Shown: piece after piece, positions 43,066-52,554 of the stretch | How positions within the stretch are numbered: the first letter of the stretch is position 1 | Layout of the letters: each line of letters opens with the position of its first letter | Assembly: GCF_016056295.1 (NCBI RefSeq) | Contig: NZ_JAECZB010000003.1 | Span: 111,897 to 175,896 of the forward strand | Reading direction: 5' to 3' | Origin: Atlanticothrix silvestris CENA357 | GTDB taxonomy: Bacteria > Cyanobacteriota > Cyanobacteriia > Cyanobacteriales > Nostocaceae | Length of the DNA stretch: 64,000 nt | Notes under the pieces: generated by a model | What the model saw: the letters and a program-made list of their open reading frames with translations, nothing else | Database searches by the model: none | Told to the model about the DNA's origin: nothing | Program-made: the position numbers and the translations under genes

Positions 43066-44154
43066 TTAGAAAGTTACAGTTTTCCGAGCTTTCCGCCTGA
43101 GAACAACTAGACTACCGACAGCCATCAAACCAACTAGTCCAGAAGGCTCAGGTACAGATGCAATTGTGTAAGTCTTATTCCAGGAGTAGATACCAGTGTG
43201 AGATGTGTTGTCAGTCGCCTTGTTGCGATCACCTGCGATCGCACCTGAATCTATGGCTGCAAAGCTAAAAGCATAGTCAACCTCGTTATTGAAAGTGACT
43301 TTGGCAATTTCACTTATTTGGAATGGTTTGTTTTGCAAGAATGCTGCTTTTGCTAAACTGTACACCATCAAATCCAATAACTGATTGCCTGTGGAGTTAC
43401 GACTAAAGTTGGGCGAAAACCCCAGATAATTCGGGTTAGCTACAGTTTTGTTATTGACGACAATCGTTTTGCGAGTGTCTACATAGTTGCCAGTTACATT
43501 TAAGTGTCCAACTAAGTCAACTTTTAGATTCCCAGTTTCTTGATTGTATGTAACATCTCCAATATTTGGATCGCCCGCGGAGTTGAAACCGTTAGTGCTG
43601 AGATAGGTGACTAAAGAAGAAAAATTAGAATTAAAATTGTTGAGCAAACTGGAACCACCAGTGGTTGGGATGCTTGACATTACTCCACTGTAAGCATCAC
43701 GAAAACCTGTTAACCATCCTGTTGCTAATGTTCCATTAGCCCAGTCCGCTTTAGTGACACTCTCTATCTTGATAGTTTTATCGTCTAGATTAGCGGTAAA
43801 CCCAACATGGTCTGTAACTGCTTCACCTGATGTAAACAGTTCAACATTGGTTGCACTATCGTTATCTGTTAAAGCTGCGATCGCTTTATTGATATTGCCA
43901 GTATTGCTGTAATCGTTTAAAACGTGTCTTGGTACACCACCGATGCCAGTACTGTCATACACAGCAGAACCCGGAGCATAAGTCCAGGTATTAATATTGG
44001 GTTGATTGGCAGAGGTGTTAGCAACACCGTTAGTAGTGAATTGAATATTAGTAGGTCTGGTCAGATTGACAGCGAAAGCTGGAGCTGTGGCGATCGCACT
44101 CATGCTTGCTGCTACCGAAGTACCAATCAACAGTTTTTTGATATATCCTGTCAT
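43066..44154 (-). CDS. NF038130-type PEP-CTERM protein
   Basis: A 362-aa exported protein. Signal peptide KKLLIGTSVAASMSAIATAP with cleavage after AFA. The mature part is Asn/Thr/Ser-rich and beta-rich with the family pattern WTYAPGSAVYDSTGIGGVPR and TGNINKAIAALTDND. The C-terminal sorting signal is SVPEPSGLVGLMAVGSLVVL followed by RRKARK, the PEP-CTERM type recognised by exosortase. Function unknown; a cell-surface role is likely. Confidence 0.88.
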   Translation of the reverse strand: MTGYIKKLLIGTSVAASMSAIATAPAFAVNLTRPTNIQFTTNGVANTSANQPNINTWTYAPGSAVYDSTGIGGVPRHVLNDYSNTGNINKAIAALTDNDSATNVELFTSGEAVTDHVGFTANLDDKTIKIESVTKADWANGTLATGWLTGFRDAYSGVMSSIPTTGGSSLLNNFNSNFSSLVTYLSTNGFNSAGDPNIGDVTYNQETGNLKVDLVGHLNVTGNYVDTRKTIVVNNKTVANPNYLGFSPNFSRNSTGNQLLDLMVYSLAKAAFLQNKPFQISEIAKVTFNNEVDYAFSFAAIDSGAIAGDRNKATDNTSHTGIYSWNKTYTIASVPEPSGLVGLMAVGSLVVLRRKARKTVTF

Positions 44155-44836
44155 CTTTATTACTTGTGAATAAACTAACTATTTCATTAGCTACTTTAAT
44201 TTTTGTCTACTCTAATTAGGTAAAGTTATGGTGAATTTATAGAAAGTTTTAGTTTAATAAAACCTCTTAAAATACTGACAGTATTTAGTAAATTTACGGT
44301 AATTAGCCATAACCTATTGAATAGTCATTTTGTTAAAATTAGGACTTATGCAATAACTTTATGAAACTCTTATTCCTCTGCGTCCTCTGTGGTAGCCTAC
44401 GGCAAGTCCTTTGAGCGTCTACGATTTTCCGTTACCTATGCAGCTTTGACTATTCATGCTGTGCAAAAGTTTAAAATCAAAAGACTCAATATTATTAGCT
44501 TTCTCACCATTTTTAATGGTAGCTTTGGCTTTTACAGCAGGCTAGGCAGATGGAAAAAGATCTGCGGATTCCCGTTCATACACAAAATCTGAGTTGCCCA
44601 TGATGTCGCTTGGAAAGTTAATGTAATGAAATCATCTCTCTACACCAAAGGTTTTGAAGATTACACTCTTCTAACAGACTAAAATCCTATTTTTTCGTAT
44701 GGTAATCTAAAGAATAAGTCTAAAGGGAGATTGACAACACATTTATTCACTAAAAGTATCCTCCCTTCGTAGCAAACTGGTTATAATTGTCTTCCATCAC
44801 TCTCAGCAATCAACTTCTAATCTGCAACGTATTTAT
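44155..44836. other. Intergenic region with a dispersed repeat fragment
   Basis: 680 bp upstream of the PEP-CTERM gene. Mostly AT-rich. At about 44373-44425 lies the dispersed CTCTGCGTCCTCTGTGG/GCCTACGGCAAG repeat. A 67-codon open frame here (44389-44592) begins inside that repeat and does not look coding. Confidence 0.4.
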
Positions 44837-44992
44837 ATGGGACGCGCCCGTTCTAAATCTGACTTGCCAACAAAAATCTGTCCGGTATGTCAACGTCCTT
44901 TCACTTGGCGTAAGAAATGGCAAGATTGCTGGGACGAAGTAAAATACTGCTCAGAACGTTGCCGTCGTCGCCGTTCTGAAGCCGAAACTTAA
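44837..44992 (+). CDS. DUF2256 small zinc-ribbon protein
   Basis: A 51-aa protein with the DUF2256 pattern: basic N-terminus (GRARSKSDLPTK), first Cys pair ICPVCQRPFTWRKKW, then WDEVKYCSERCRRRR with the second Cys pair. The four Cys should bind one zinc. Very short, but the four-Cys pattern and the match over its full length support it. Function unknown; nucleic-acid binding is plausible from the Arg-rich tail. The isoaspartyl peptidase gene follows 91 nt downstream. Confidence 0.85.
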   Translation: MGRARSKSDLPTKICPVCQRPFTWRKKWQDCWDEVKYCSERCRRRRSEAET

Positions 44993-45083
44993 CCGAGACG
45001 GGATACGGGAGATTAAAAATTGCCTAATTTATCAGCCTTATTGATACTAACCGCAACTGAGACGCAAATAGCGCAAAGGATAA

Positions 45084-46040
45084 ATGAAGTTACAGGTGCA
45101 ACCTAAATTAATTATTCATGGAGGAGCAGGTAGTTCTCTCCACGGCAAAGGAGGATTGGAGGCGGTGCGCCGATCGCTCTATACAGTAGTAGAAGAAATC
45201 TATGCTCTTTTATTGTCAGGAGCAACTGCCTCTGTAGCAGTGGTGCAGGGGTGTCAGATGTTAGAAGATGACCCCCGCTTTAATGCTGGTACTGGTTCAG
45301 TGTTGCAATCTGATGGTCAAATTCGCATGAGTGCTTCCTTGATGGATGGGGCATCAGGGCGTTTCAGTGGCGTAATTAATGTGTCACGGGTCAAAAATCC
45401 CATTGAGTTGGTGCAATTTTTACAAAATTCGCCTGATCGCGTACTGTCAGATTATGGCGCAGCTGAACTAGCACGAGAATTACAAGTTCCCAGCTACAAC
45501 GCTTTAACCGAGTTGCGGTTACAAGAATGGATGCAAGAGCGTCACGATAATTTTAAAAGCACAATGGCTGGCGTGGTGGCAGAACCCGAATTAGTAGAAA
45601 GTAATAATGCTGGACGCGGCACTATCGGCGTAGTAGCTTTAGATGCCTACGGGAGGTTAGCTACTGGTACTTCTACTGGCGGTAAAGGCTTTGAGCGTAT
45701 TGGACGTGTGAGCGATTCAGCAATGCCAGCAGGTAATTATGCTAACAGCCAAGCGGCCGTTAGCTGTACTGGAATTGGGGAAGATATTATCGATGAGTGT
45801 CTAGCACCACGGATTGTGGTACGCGTTACCGATGGCATGTCTCTCAAAGATGCCATGCAGCGCTCATTTGCCGAAGCACATAAAAATCAGCGAGATTTCG
45901 GAGCGATCGCCTTAGATGCCAAGGGAGCGATCGCTTGGGGTAAAACCAGCGAAATCTTACTCGCTGCTTATCACGACGGCGAAAAACTTGGCGATACATT
46001 AGAGTTGCCAATTGAAACACAGATTGGCTGTCTTGAATAA
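45084..46040 (+). CDS. Isoaspartyl peptidase / plant-type L-asparaginase
   Basis: A 318-aa Ntn-hydrolase precursor that self-cleaves before Thr180 in AGRGTIGVVALD to give alpha and beta subunits. Other signatures: IIHGGAGSS at the N-terminus, DPRFNAGTGSVL, LMDGASGRFSGV, and in the beta subunit TSTGGKGFERIGRVSDSAMP. It hydrolyses beta-aspartyl dipeptides (including those from cyanophycin breakdown) and asparagine. Length and key residues are complete. Confidence 0.95.
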   Translation: MKLQVQPKLIIHGGAGSSLHGKGGLEAVRRSLYTVVEEIYALLLSGATASVAVVQGCQMLEDDPRFNAGTGSVLQSDGQIRMSASLMDGASGRFSGVINVSRVKNPIELVQFLQNSPDRVLSDYGAAELARELQVPSYNALTELRLQEWMQERHDNFKSTMAGVVAEPELVESNNAGRGTIGVVALDAYGRLATGTSTGGKGFERIGRVSDSAMPAGNYANSQAAVSCTGIGEDIIDECLAPRIVVRVTDGMSLKDAMQRSFAEAHKNQRDFGAIALDAKGAIAWGKTSEILLAAYHDGEKLGDTLELPIETQIGCLE

Positions 46041-46116
46041 CCAAAAACAGGGCGTGATATTGAAAAAAGAATGCGACAGATGCAAAGTTGGCAACCCAGA
46101 TTGCATCTGAATTTTT

Positions 46117-46165
46117 TAATTACGAATTACGAATTACGAATTACGAATTACGAATTACGAATTAG
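46117..46165. repeat. ATTACGA heptamer tandem repeat overlapping the glmU stop
   Basis: About seven copies of AATTACG. On the minus strand the glmU stop TAA (46155-46157) and its last two codons lie inside the array. Same repeat as at 11445 and 33457. Confidence 0.92.
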
Positions 46166-47522
46166 TATCACTTTCCTGCTTCTTACGCCAACCGGGTTTC
46201 ACTACCTGACGCGCACGGGCAACTACCAACGAGTCATTAGGGACATCTTCTGTAACAGTGGAGCCAGCTGCTATGTAAACATCATCTCCCAAAGTTACTG
46301 GAGCTACCAAAACACTATTGGAACCAGTTTTAGTGCGATCGCCGATTTTAGTAGGATGTTTATTTACACCGTCATAGTTGGCAGTAATTGTACCTGCACC
46401 AATATTGACCTGATTGCCTGTGGTGGTATCGCCTAAATACGATAAATGTGCCACGTTAGTGCGATCGCCTAAGTGAGTATTTTTCAATTCTACAAAGTTA
46501 CCCACGCGGCATTTAGCCCCTACTTGTGCTTGACCGCGTAAATGAGCATAGGGGCCAATTCGGCTCCCCGCTTGCACAATACTATCCGTTACTACAGAAT
46601 ACTCTACTGTAACATTTTCACCTAACTGACTATTTTCGATTAAAGCCCCAGGCCCAATGCGGCTCCCTGTTTGAATTGTAGTGTTTCCTCGCAGGTGAGT
46701 TTGGGGTTCAATAATCACATCTTTTTCTAGCTTTACAGTGTCATCAATCGTAATGCTACTAGGGTCTATTAAAGTGACACCAGCCACCATCCATTTTTCC
46801 TTAACTCGCTGCTGTAAAATCTCGTAGGCTGCTGCCAATTGTAGGCGATCGTTGATACCCAAAATTTCTTGATCATCTTCTACATCCACTGCCGTCACTT
46901 TGCCGACTTGAGTGACAGCATCCGTCAGGTAATATTCTTTTTGGGCATTGTTTGCCTCTAAGTAAGGTAATATCTTTGCTAAATCCTGCCAACGAAAGCA
47001 GTAAATCCCAGCGTTAATGCGATGATTTTGTCTTTGAGCAGTAGTACAATCTTTTTCTTCCACAATTTGTTGCACAATATTTTCACTGTTACAAAAAACC
47101 CGCCCATAGCCTTTGGGTTCGCTTAGGTGCGCGGTGAGAATAGTGGCAGCATTGTGGTTTTCTTGGTGAGTTTGTAATAACTGTTGTAGGGTTTGGGTGC
47201 GTAACAACGGTACATCACCATTGAGTACCAGCAAATCTCCTGTGTAACCTTCAAGGTGGGGAAGTAATTGCTGGATGGCATGACCTGTTCCCAGTTGTAC
47301 AGTCTGTTCTACAAACTCTAAATTAGGGATTGACTGCATGGCTGTTTTCACTTCTTGGGCCTGATAACCCACAATTACCATCCGTCGTGAAGGCGAAAGC
47401 GGTTCTACACTTTCAAGAACTCTTTCTACTAGCGATCGCCCACCCAATGAATGTAACACTTTCGGTAAGTGTGATTTCATCCGTGTGCCGCGTCCCGCTG
47501 CTAGAATTGCTACAACTACCAT
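46155..47522 (-). CDS. glmU: Bifunctional GlmU uridylyltransferase/acetyltransferase
   Basis: 455 aa, full length. Makes UDP-N-acetylglucosamine for peptidoglycan and lipopolysaccharide. N-terminal nucleotidyltransferase with [20 protein letters not shown] and NGDVPLLR; C-terminal left-handed beta-helix of hexapeptide repeats ([20 protein letters not shown] region), with the acetyltransferase motif [20 protein letters not shown] and [10 protein letters not shown]. The ATG at 47522 is directly at [13 protein letters not shown]. The C-terminal residues after KKQES are encoded by the edge of the heptamer repeat. Confidence 0.97.
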   Translation of the reverse strand: MVVVAILAAGRGTRMKSHLPKVLHSLGGRSLVERVLESVEPLSPSRRMVIVGYQAQEVKTAMQSIPNLEFVEQTVQLGTGHAIQQLLPHLEGYTGDLLVLNGDVPLLRTQTLQQLLQTHQENHNAATILTAHLSEPKGYGRVFCNSENIVQQIVEEKDCTTAQRQNHRINAGIYCFRWQDLAKILPYLEANNAQKEYYLTDAVTQVGKVTAVDVEDDQEILGINDRLQLAAAYEILQQRVKEKWMVAGVTLIDPSSITIDDTVKLEKDVIIEPQTHLRGNTTIQTGSRIGPGALIENSQLGENVTVEYSVVTDSIVQAGSRIGPYAHLRGQAQVGAKCRVGNFVELKNTHLGDRTNVAHLSYLGDTTTGNQVNIGAGTITANYDGVNKHPTKIGDRTKTGSNSVLVAPVTLGDDVYIAAGSTVTEDVPNDSLVVARARQVVKPGWRKKQESDTNS

Positions 47523-47649
47523 AATTAGCCATTAGCTGTCAGTGAACTGCGCTTTCGCGCTTGGTACTTTAAGATTTAGGCTCAAATCATACCAGCTGAT
47601 GAAGTGCAAAGGATGAAGTATGAAATAGAAAAGTATAGTTCTTTATTCT

Positions 47650-48882
47650 TCAGCCTTTATCCTGGGAAAACTGAATAAAATCTACAAACTGCTGCATTAG
47701 TTGGGGATTGCGCCAACCTAAATTAGTTTCTTCTAGCATTACAGATAATGCTTCTTTTGTGTTGAAAGCTCTTTTATAAGGTCGTTCGCTTGTTAAGGCA
47801 TCATAAATATCAATCATCTGAAATACTTGTGCTAAGTAGGGTATATCTTCTGCCTTGAGTCCATCGGGGTAGCCTGAACCATCCCAGCGCTCGTGGTGAT
47901 GGCGGATGATGGGCACTACACCCCGCATACTACGTAACGGCTGACAGATTTTTTCCCCTATGACAACATGCTGCCTCATAATTTCCCAATCTTGGGAGGT
48001 AAGTTTACCTTTTTTCAGAAGTACATCGTCAGGAATGCCCACTTTGCCGATATCGTGAAGATAACCGCCCCACATCAAATCTCGAATCTGGTGGCGTGAT
48101 AAATTGAGGTATTCACCAAAAGCTTGCCCTAGTTGTACCAGTCGTTCACAGTGATCACCAGTATTGGGATCACGACTTTCGATGGCTCTAGCAACGGAAA
48201 ACAGTACTTGTTCTGTATGATCTAAATCTTCATTCAAACGCTTTTGCCGCACCAAAGATTTAACACGCGCGGCAAGTTCTACACGGTCAAAAGGTTTGGT
48301 GAGAAAATCATCTGCTCCAACTTCAATTCCCCGAATTCGCGATCGCCTGTCATTTAAAGCTGTAATAAATATTACCGGAATTAGTCTAGTATGATTATCT
48401 TGCTTGAGCAACTGGCACACTTCAAAACCATCCATTCCCGGCATCATCACATCCAGCAAAATTAGATCCGGTTGTTTTTGTCTAACTAGTTCAACTGCTG
48501 TTGCACCACAATCGGCCTCAATAACTTCGTATCCTTCCATAGACAAGAGGGCGACGGCAGTCATCCGACTGGCAGTATGATCATCAACCACTAAAACCTT
48601 CGGTAGTTCTAAATCAGAGCCGTTCACTGTAGAACCTTTGGCTTGGAGAATTCTAGAGCTTAATGAATCGTAACCAGAATTAATCTCAGGTTTTATCCAA
48701 GAAGACTCTGACTGTTTCTGTTCAACTAAAAAGTCTTCTTTAGGTAAACCCAAGGAATAAGCGTCTAAATTTTGCCATCCTAAGCCGTTATTGGAACTCA
48801 GACTATTGACTGCGCTTAGGTGGTTTGACTCACTAATATTTTGTTCAGTAGAGTCTGTACTCTTGGAACTCCATGGAATCAC
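47650..48882 (-). CDS. Response regulator with HD-GYP phosphodiesterase domain
   Basis: 410 aa. After a Ser/Asn-rich 90-residue N-terminus comes a receiver domain (PKVLVVDDHTASRMTA; phospho-Asp144 in LILLDVMMPGMDG; Lys in FLTKPFD). The C-terminal HD-GYP domain has the HD pair in GGYLHDIGKVGIPDDV and the HHxxxDGxGYP motif HHERWDGSGYPDGL. It should hydrolyse cyclic di-GMP when activated by a sensor kinase. No kinase is adjacent. Same strand as glmU but 127 bp apart. Confidence 0.95.
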   Translation of the reverse strand: MIPWSSKSTDSTEQNISESNHLSAVNSLSSNNGLGWQNLDAYSLGLPKEDFLVEQKQSESSWIKPEINSGYDSLSSRILQAKGSTVNGSDLELPKVLVVDDHTASRMTAVALLSMEGYEVIEADCGATAVELVRQKQPDLILLDVMMPGMDGFEVCQLLKQDNHTRLIPVIFITALNDRRSRIRGIEVGADDFLTKPFDRVELAARVKSLVRQKRLNEDLDHTEQVLFSVARAIESRDPNTGDHCERLVQLGQAFGEYLNLSRHQIRDLMWGGYLHDIGKVGIPDDVLLKKGKLTSQDWEIMRQHVVIGEKICQPLRSMRGVVPIIRHHHERWDGSGYPDGLKAEDIPYLAQVFQMIDIYDALTSERPYKRAFNTKEALSVMLEETNLGWRNPQLMQQFVDFIQFSQDKG

Positions 48883-49471
48883 AAAGGCACCCCAATCTTT
48901 TAGAGAAGTTAACAGTGTTTGACTGCAAAAATAAGTTTAGTGTTTGACCATATTTTCGTTTGGCATGACTGCAAGCTTTATGAGCTACATAAGGCTGCTT
49001 ACTTAAATAAGTAACATCATAATTTTTTGTGTTTTACGAGAATACTGAGTATATTACTACAATAATTTTGCTGCTAAGTTTTCCAGCTTCTCAATTCCAG
49101 TATGATGAATTCGCGCAAATGTTAAATCAGGTTTTTTACTGAGATTTTCTCATATAGTAGCGCCAAAAAGTCCTACATTTGTTCAATCTAGCTCAAAGTA
49201 GGTGAATTGAAACTTAAAGTTTTTATACCGAGTCTAGTCAGCTACGTATTTTTATCTCAGGATTTATGTAAATCATAATACTCAAAAAATATACGCAGTT
49301 TTATGTAGCTGTAAACACTAAATTTACATTTTGTAATTACGATTACAAAAACTCTTCATCTTCAGTTTCAAAAAAGTCAAATAATTGTCAAAATTGTGAA
49401 ATTTAACCTGTAATTGGGGATTTGAATATGATATTTGGAGTTATTATGGCCGCATCACTAAAAACTAGTCC
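48883..49471. other. Long intergenic region; possible NtcA-type palindrome
   Basis: 589 bp between the HD-GYP gene and the end of the MnmD-like gene, AT-rich, no credible gene. The hairpin TTTTGTAAT-TACG-ATTACAAAA (49329-49350) is the only clear structure. Confidence 0.4.
49333..49346. promoter_or_regulatory. GTAN8TAC palindrome, possible NtcA site
   Basis: GTA-ATTACGAT-TAC matches the consensus of the cyanobacterial nitrogen regulator NtcA and sits in a perfect 9-bp hairpin. It lies about 450 bp upstream of the HD-GYP start and no good -10 box is visible at the usual 22-nt distance, so a chance match is quite possible. Confidence 0.25.
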
Positions 49472-50380
49472 TCAAAAAATTTTAATCTTTTCTTTTTCTA
49501 ACAGCCATCGTTTTCGCCAACGGGAAGTCGGCTCCAGTAAACAGGACTGTTGTTCTTGTCGTCGCCGCATTATGATCATATCGGCAGGATCGATCAATTG
49601 GGGATCGCGGTAAGGAATAGCAGCACGAGTTTGCAAATGTTCTTCTTCTTCTGAGGATAAAGGAGAACAAGAAGATGAGGAGGATATTGTTGCCATATCT
49701 TTCTTCGCTACAGTACCGGGCGTTCGCCTTCCCATAGGTGGGGTAGAACCTATCTGTAAGCCAGCTGCCAAAAGTGCTGTACGTACAGCAGCAGCGCAGG
49801 AATAAGTTGCGAGAATACCATCAACGTGTAAACACATTGAAACTTGTTTAATAAATTCCACAGTCCACAAGTGAGGGCATTGAGGTGGTGAAAAGGGATC
49901 TAAAAAAATTGCATCTGCTTGAAAACCTAATTGATGCACTAGTTTAATTGAGGTTCTCGCATCACCAATTAGTAGTTTTGCTTTGAGGCGATCTGTTTGT
50001 ACTTGCTGCTCAAATGCCAGTTGGGTCAAAATTGCAGTGTATTCGTAGTTCCAATTGTCGAAAAAGTGCTGAGCGATCGCGGCTTGTGGTACTGATGAAT
50101 TCAGTTCTAAACCAATTAATTCAATATTACAACTGGGATTAACTGCCCAAATAGTCTGTAAAGCAGCAGCTGTGTTGTATCCTAGACCATAACAAATATC
50201 TAATAGCCGCAAAACTGGTTTGTGGGCAGATGTAGCTAGTTGAGTAGGAGCAACAAACTTCAGAAAACTCTCTTGCTTAGCTCCAAAATGACTATGAAAT
50301 GATTCACCAAACTCTTGAGAAACGAAGGTAAAAGAACCATCTGCTGTTAGCTGAGGTTGAAAATTTTTGAAGTCCGACAT
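49472..50380 (-). CDS. MnmD-like tRNA methyltransferase (MnmC N-terminal domain family)
   Basis: A 302-aa stand-alone relative of the MnmC methyltransferase domain (MnmD), which completes mnm5s2U34 in tRNA. Landmarks: TADGSFTFVSQEFGESFHSH at the N-terminus, SAM motif LLDICYGLGYNTAAAL, the acidic ELIGLELN, and FLDPFSPPQCPHLWT (DPF(S/A)P-type motif). The FAD oxidase half of MnmC is absent, as usual in cyanobacteria. A Ser/Glu-rich insertion (SSSSSCSPLSSEEEEH) near 230-245 and a basic C-terminus are unusual. Divergent from the rhodanese gene with 26 bp between starts. Confidence 0.85.
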   Translation of the reverse strand: MSDFKNFQPQLTADGSFTFVSQEFGESFHSHFGAKQESFLKFVAPTQLATSAHKPVLRLLDICYGLGYNTAAALQTIWAVNPSCNIELIGLELNSSVPQAAIAQHFFDNWNYEYTAILTQLAFEQQVQTDRLKAKLLIGDARTSIKLVHQLGFQADAIFLDPFSPPQCPHLWTVEFIKQVSMCLHVDGILATYSCAAAVRTALLAAGLQIGSTPPMGRRTPGTVAKKDMATISSSSSCSPLSSEEEEHLQTRAAIPYRDPQLIDPADMIIMRRRQEQQSCLLEPTSRWRKRWLLEKEKIKIF

Positions 50381-50406
50381 TTTGTAAATAATATTGATAT
50401 TGACTA

Positions 50407-51225
50407 ATGACTAACTACCCATTTGTTGTTTCGCAAGCGTGGCTTTTTGAACACCTCGATGATCCACAAGTCGTCATTGTAGATTGTCGTTTTTCTTTAG
50501 CTAATCCACAACTAGGGCAACAACAATACCAAACAAGCCATATTAAAGGTTCTTATTACTTAGATTTAAATCAAGATCTTTCCAGTCCTGTAGGTCAACA
50601 TGGTGGAAGACATCCTTTACCTAACCTTAATGATTTAACTAACAAGTTGGCAACAATTGGGATAAATTTTCAAAAAACTTTGGTTGTAGCCTATGATGAC
50701 TTTCGCCTGGCCTTTGCATCTCGTCTTTGGTGGTTGTTGCGCTATCTAGGACATGAGCAAGTAGCGGTACTGAATGGAGGTTTTACCGAATGGCAGCAAG
50801 TTGGATATCCTATTACTAGTGACATTCCTCAACCCCAAAAAGCCACCTTTGTCCCTCAGATTAACCCAGAACTGTTAGTAGATATTGAAGTTGTCAAAAG
50901 TCGCAAAGATTTACCGCAGGTAGTTTTAGTCGATTCTAGAGAAAGCGATCGCTACCTAGGAGAACGAGAGCCAATTGATAAAATTGCCGGTCATATTCCT
51001 GGTGCTGTTAACTATCCTTGGCAGGAAGTTACAAACTCTTCAGGACAGCTACTTTCTCCAGCAGAGCAAAACTTGCGATGGCAAAAGCTACAAAACGCAG
51101 AGGAAATTTTAGTTTATTGTGGTTCTGGAGTTACTGCTTGTGTAAATTTACTTTCTTTAGAAATAGCTGGTATTCATACAGGCAAACTTTATGCTGGTAG
51201 CTGGAGCGACTGGATTAGTTATTAG
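50407..51225 (+). CDS. Two-domain rhodanese-like sulfurtransferase
   Basis: 272 aa with two rhodanese domains. The C-terminal domain carries the catalytic loop YCGSGVTAC (Cys238), typical of SseA-type mercaptopyruvate/thiosulfate sulfurtransferases. The N-terminal domain (VVIVDCRFSLANPQLGQQQY) has lost the active-site Cys (DDFRLAFASR), as is normal for the regulatory half. Starts 26 bp from the divergent MnmD-like gene, so they share a promoter region; a joint role in tRNA thiouridine is possible but not shown. Confidence 0.93.
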   Translation: MTNYPFVVSQAWLFEHLDDPQVVIVDCRFSLANPQLGQQQYQTSHIKGSYYLDLNQDLSSPVGQHGGRHPLPNLNDLTNKLATIGINFQKTLVVAYDDFRLAFASRLWWLLRYLGHEQVAVLNGGFTEWQQVGYPITSDIPQPQKATFVPQINPELLVDIEVVKSRKDLPQVVLVDSRESDRYLGEREPIDKIAGHIPGAVNYPWQEVTNSSGQLLSPAEQNLRWQKLQNAEEILVYCGSGVTACVNLLSLEIAGIHTGKLYAGSWSDWISY

Positions 51226-51248
51226 TCAAAATTCCACCATTGACTAAT
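51221..51248. terminator. Hairpin between rhodanese and beta-barrel genes
   Basis: ATTAGTCAA and TTGACTAAT form a 9-bp perfect stem around a 10-nt loop, followed by TTTTAAAAT. It overlaps the rhodanese stop codon and separates convergent genes. Confidence 0.65.
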
Positions 51249-51249
51249 T

Positions 51250-52554
51250 TTAAAATCGCCCTAATTCTAAATTGTAATTGACACTGAAAAACCAACCATC
51301 AAAATCAATATTATTATCTGTAGAGTTTCCAAAAGAAATACCACTCTGCAAATTTATATTGCTGGAGTCAGATATTTGATAATTTAAGTTCCCAAACAAT
51401 CGATGATAGTTGTCATCTCGTTGGCGCTGTGTGAAGTCTGACAAATTAAATTGGTAGTTCAAACCAATCCGGAGAGGTTTTTGTAAGTAATAGTCTAAAG
51501 AAACCGACCAATAATTGATTATACGATTCCGATTATTTGGCTCGCCAAAATTTACGCTAAATGTGTAAAAACTATCTAGCATTAACTTTTGAGTAAGTGA
51601 GTCTCGCCTTCCCAAGGATAGCCTGAGAGAGTTTTCACCCAAAAAGCGATCGCCAGCTTCAAAGCGATCGCTGTTGTTAGCATAGAATAAATGCTGATTG
51701 CTCCAACCGATTTCTCCATAAATTCGCGATGATAACTGTTGATAAATCCCAAGATTGAATCTGACTTGGTTGTAATTATATTTTGATTGATCTACATAAC
51801 GAATCAAACTACCATCAATTGACCCATTTAAATAAGTATTAGCTCCCAATGGATAATATGCAGAAGCTAAACTTAATCCATAAAATATTAAACCATCTTC
51901 TATAGGATCAATATTTGACGAAAAAATATTACTTGTATGGAAATAGCCTATACGAGCCTTAAGAAAACCTATAGGTTTCAACTTAGGTATAGGTTGTTCT
52001 ATTGGTGGTAAGGGTAATTGTTCTAAAGGTGGTTGTGGTATGGGTAGTTGCTGCACTCTAAGCCCCAGTTCCGGAAGAACATTTGCATTAGAGTTGGGCT
52101 GTTTTTCCTTTTGCAGCCGTCGCTTCAGCCTTTCTAGCCTTTCAGCATAATCTACCTGGGATTGCTCCAATAATGGTTCTATAGGTTTTGGAGAAGATTC
52201 AGGAAAATCACTTGGCTGCGTTTCTAGCTGTGGTGACTCTGGTGGTGCTGGATTGGATTGAGCAACTAGTGATTTTGGCAGTATCACATTTAATGGTATT
52301 TGTTCTGTGCCTGCTAACTCTAATAAATATAACTGTTGCGATCGCGAATTAATTGCCTTTTGTTTACCCTGATCACTTGACTGATGAGTTTTCTGTATTA
52401 TTGCCAAAGATTTTTTTGATACTAGCTTATTTTGAGAATCCCACTCATCTATACTTGTAGCCCAAGCAGCATCTAACCTGAAGCAACATATATTTGCACC
52501 ACTAGAAGTTAGCAAAATCACCAACAACACATTTTTCCAACCCTTGATTTGCAT
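51250..52554 (-). CDS. Probable outer-membrane beta-barrel protein
   Basis: 434 aa. Signal peptide (VLLVILLTSSGANICCF to about AWA at 31). A disordered Pro/Gln-rich linker (about 85-195; SPQLETQPSDFPESSP) holds a short coiled coil (YAERLERLKRRLQKEKQ). From about 195 onward alternating aromatic strands suggest a 10-12 stranded barrel: FLKARIGYFHTSNIF, YGEIGWSNQHLFYANNS, YWSVSLDYYLQKPLRIGLNY. It ends FSVNYNLELGRF, with a terminal Phe typical of BAM-recognised barrels. Divergent from the FecR-domain gene; the two probably form a surface pair. Confidence 0.75.
   Translation of the reverse strand: MQIKGWKNVLLVILLTSSGANICCFRLDAAWATSIDEWDSQNKLVSKKSLAIIQKTHQSSDQGKQKAINSRSQQLYLLELAGTEQIPLNVILPKSLVAQSNPAPPESPQLETQPSDFPESSPKPIEPLLEQSQVDYAERLERLKRRLQKEKQPNSNANVLPELGLRVQQLPIPQPPLEQLPLPPIEQPIPKLKPIGFLKARIGYFHTSNIFSSNIDPIEDGLIFYGLSLASAYYPLGANTYLNGSIDGSLIRYVDQSKYNYNQVRFNLGIYQQLSSRIYGEIGWSNQHLFYANNSDRFEAGDRFLGENSLRLSLGRRDSLTQKLMLDSFYTFSVNFGEPNNRNRIINYWSVSLDYYLQKPLRIGLNYQFNLSDFTQRQRDDNYHRLFGNLNYQISDSSNINLQSGISFGNSTDNNIDFDGWFFSVNYNLELGRF

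Noticed and set aside
44389..44592. 67-codon plus-strand frame
   Set aside because: Starts inside a dispersed repeat and has no start signal or family resemblance.
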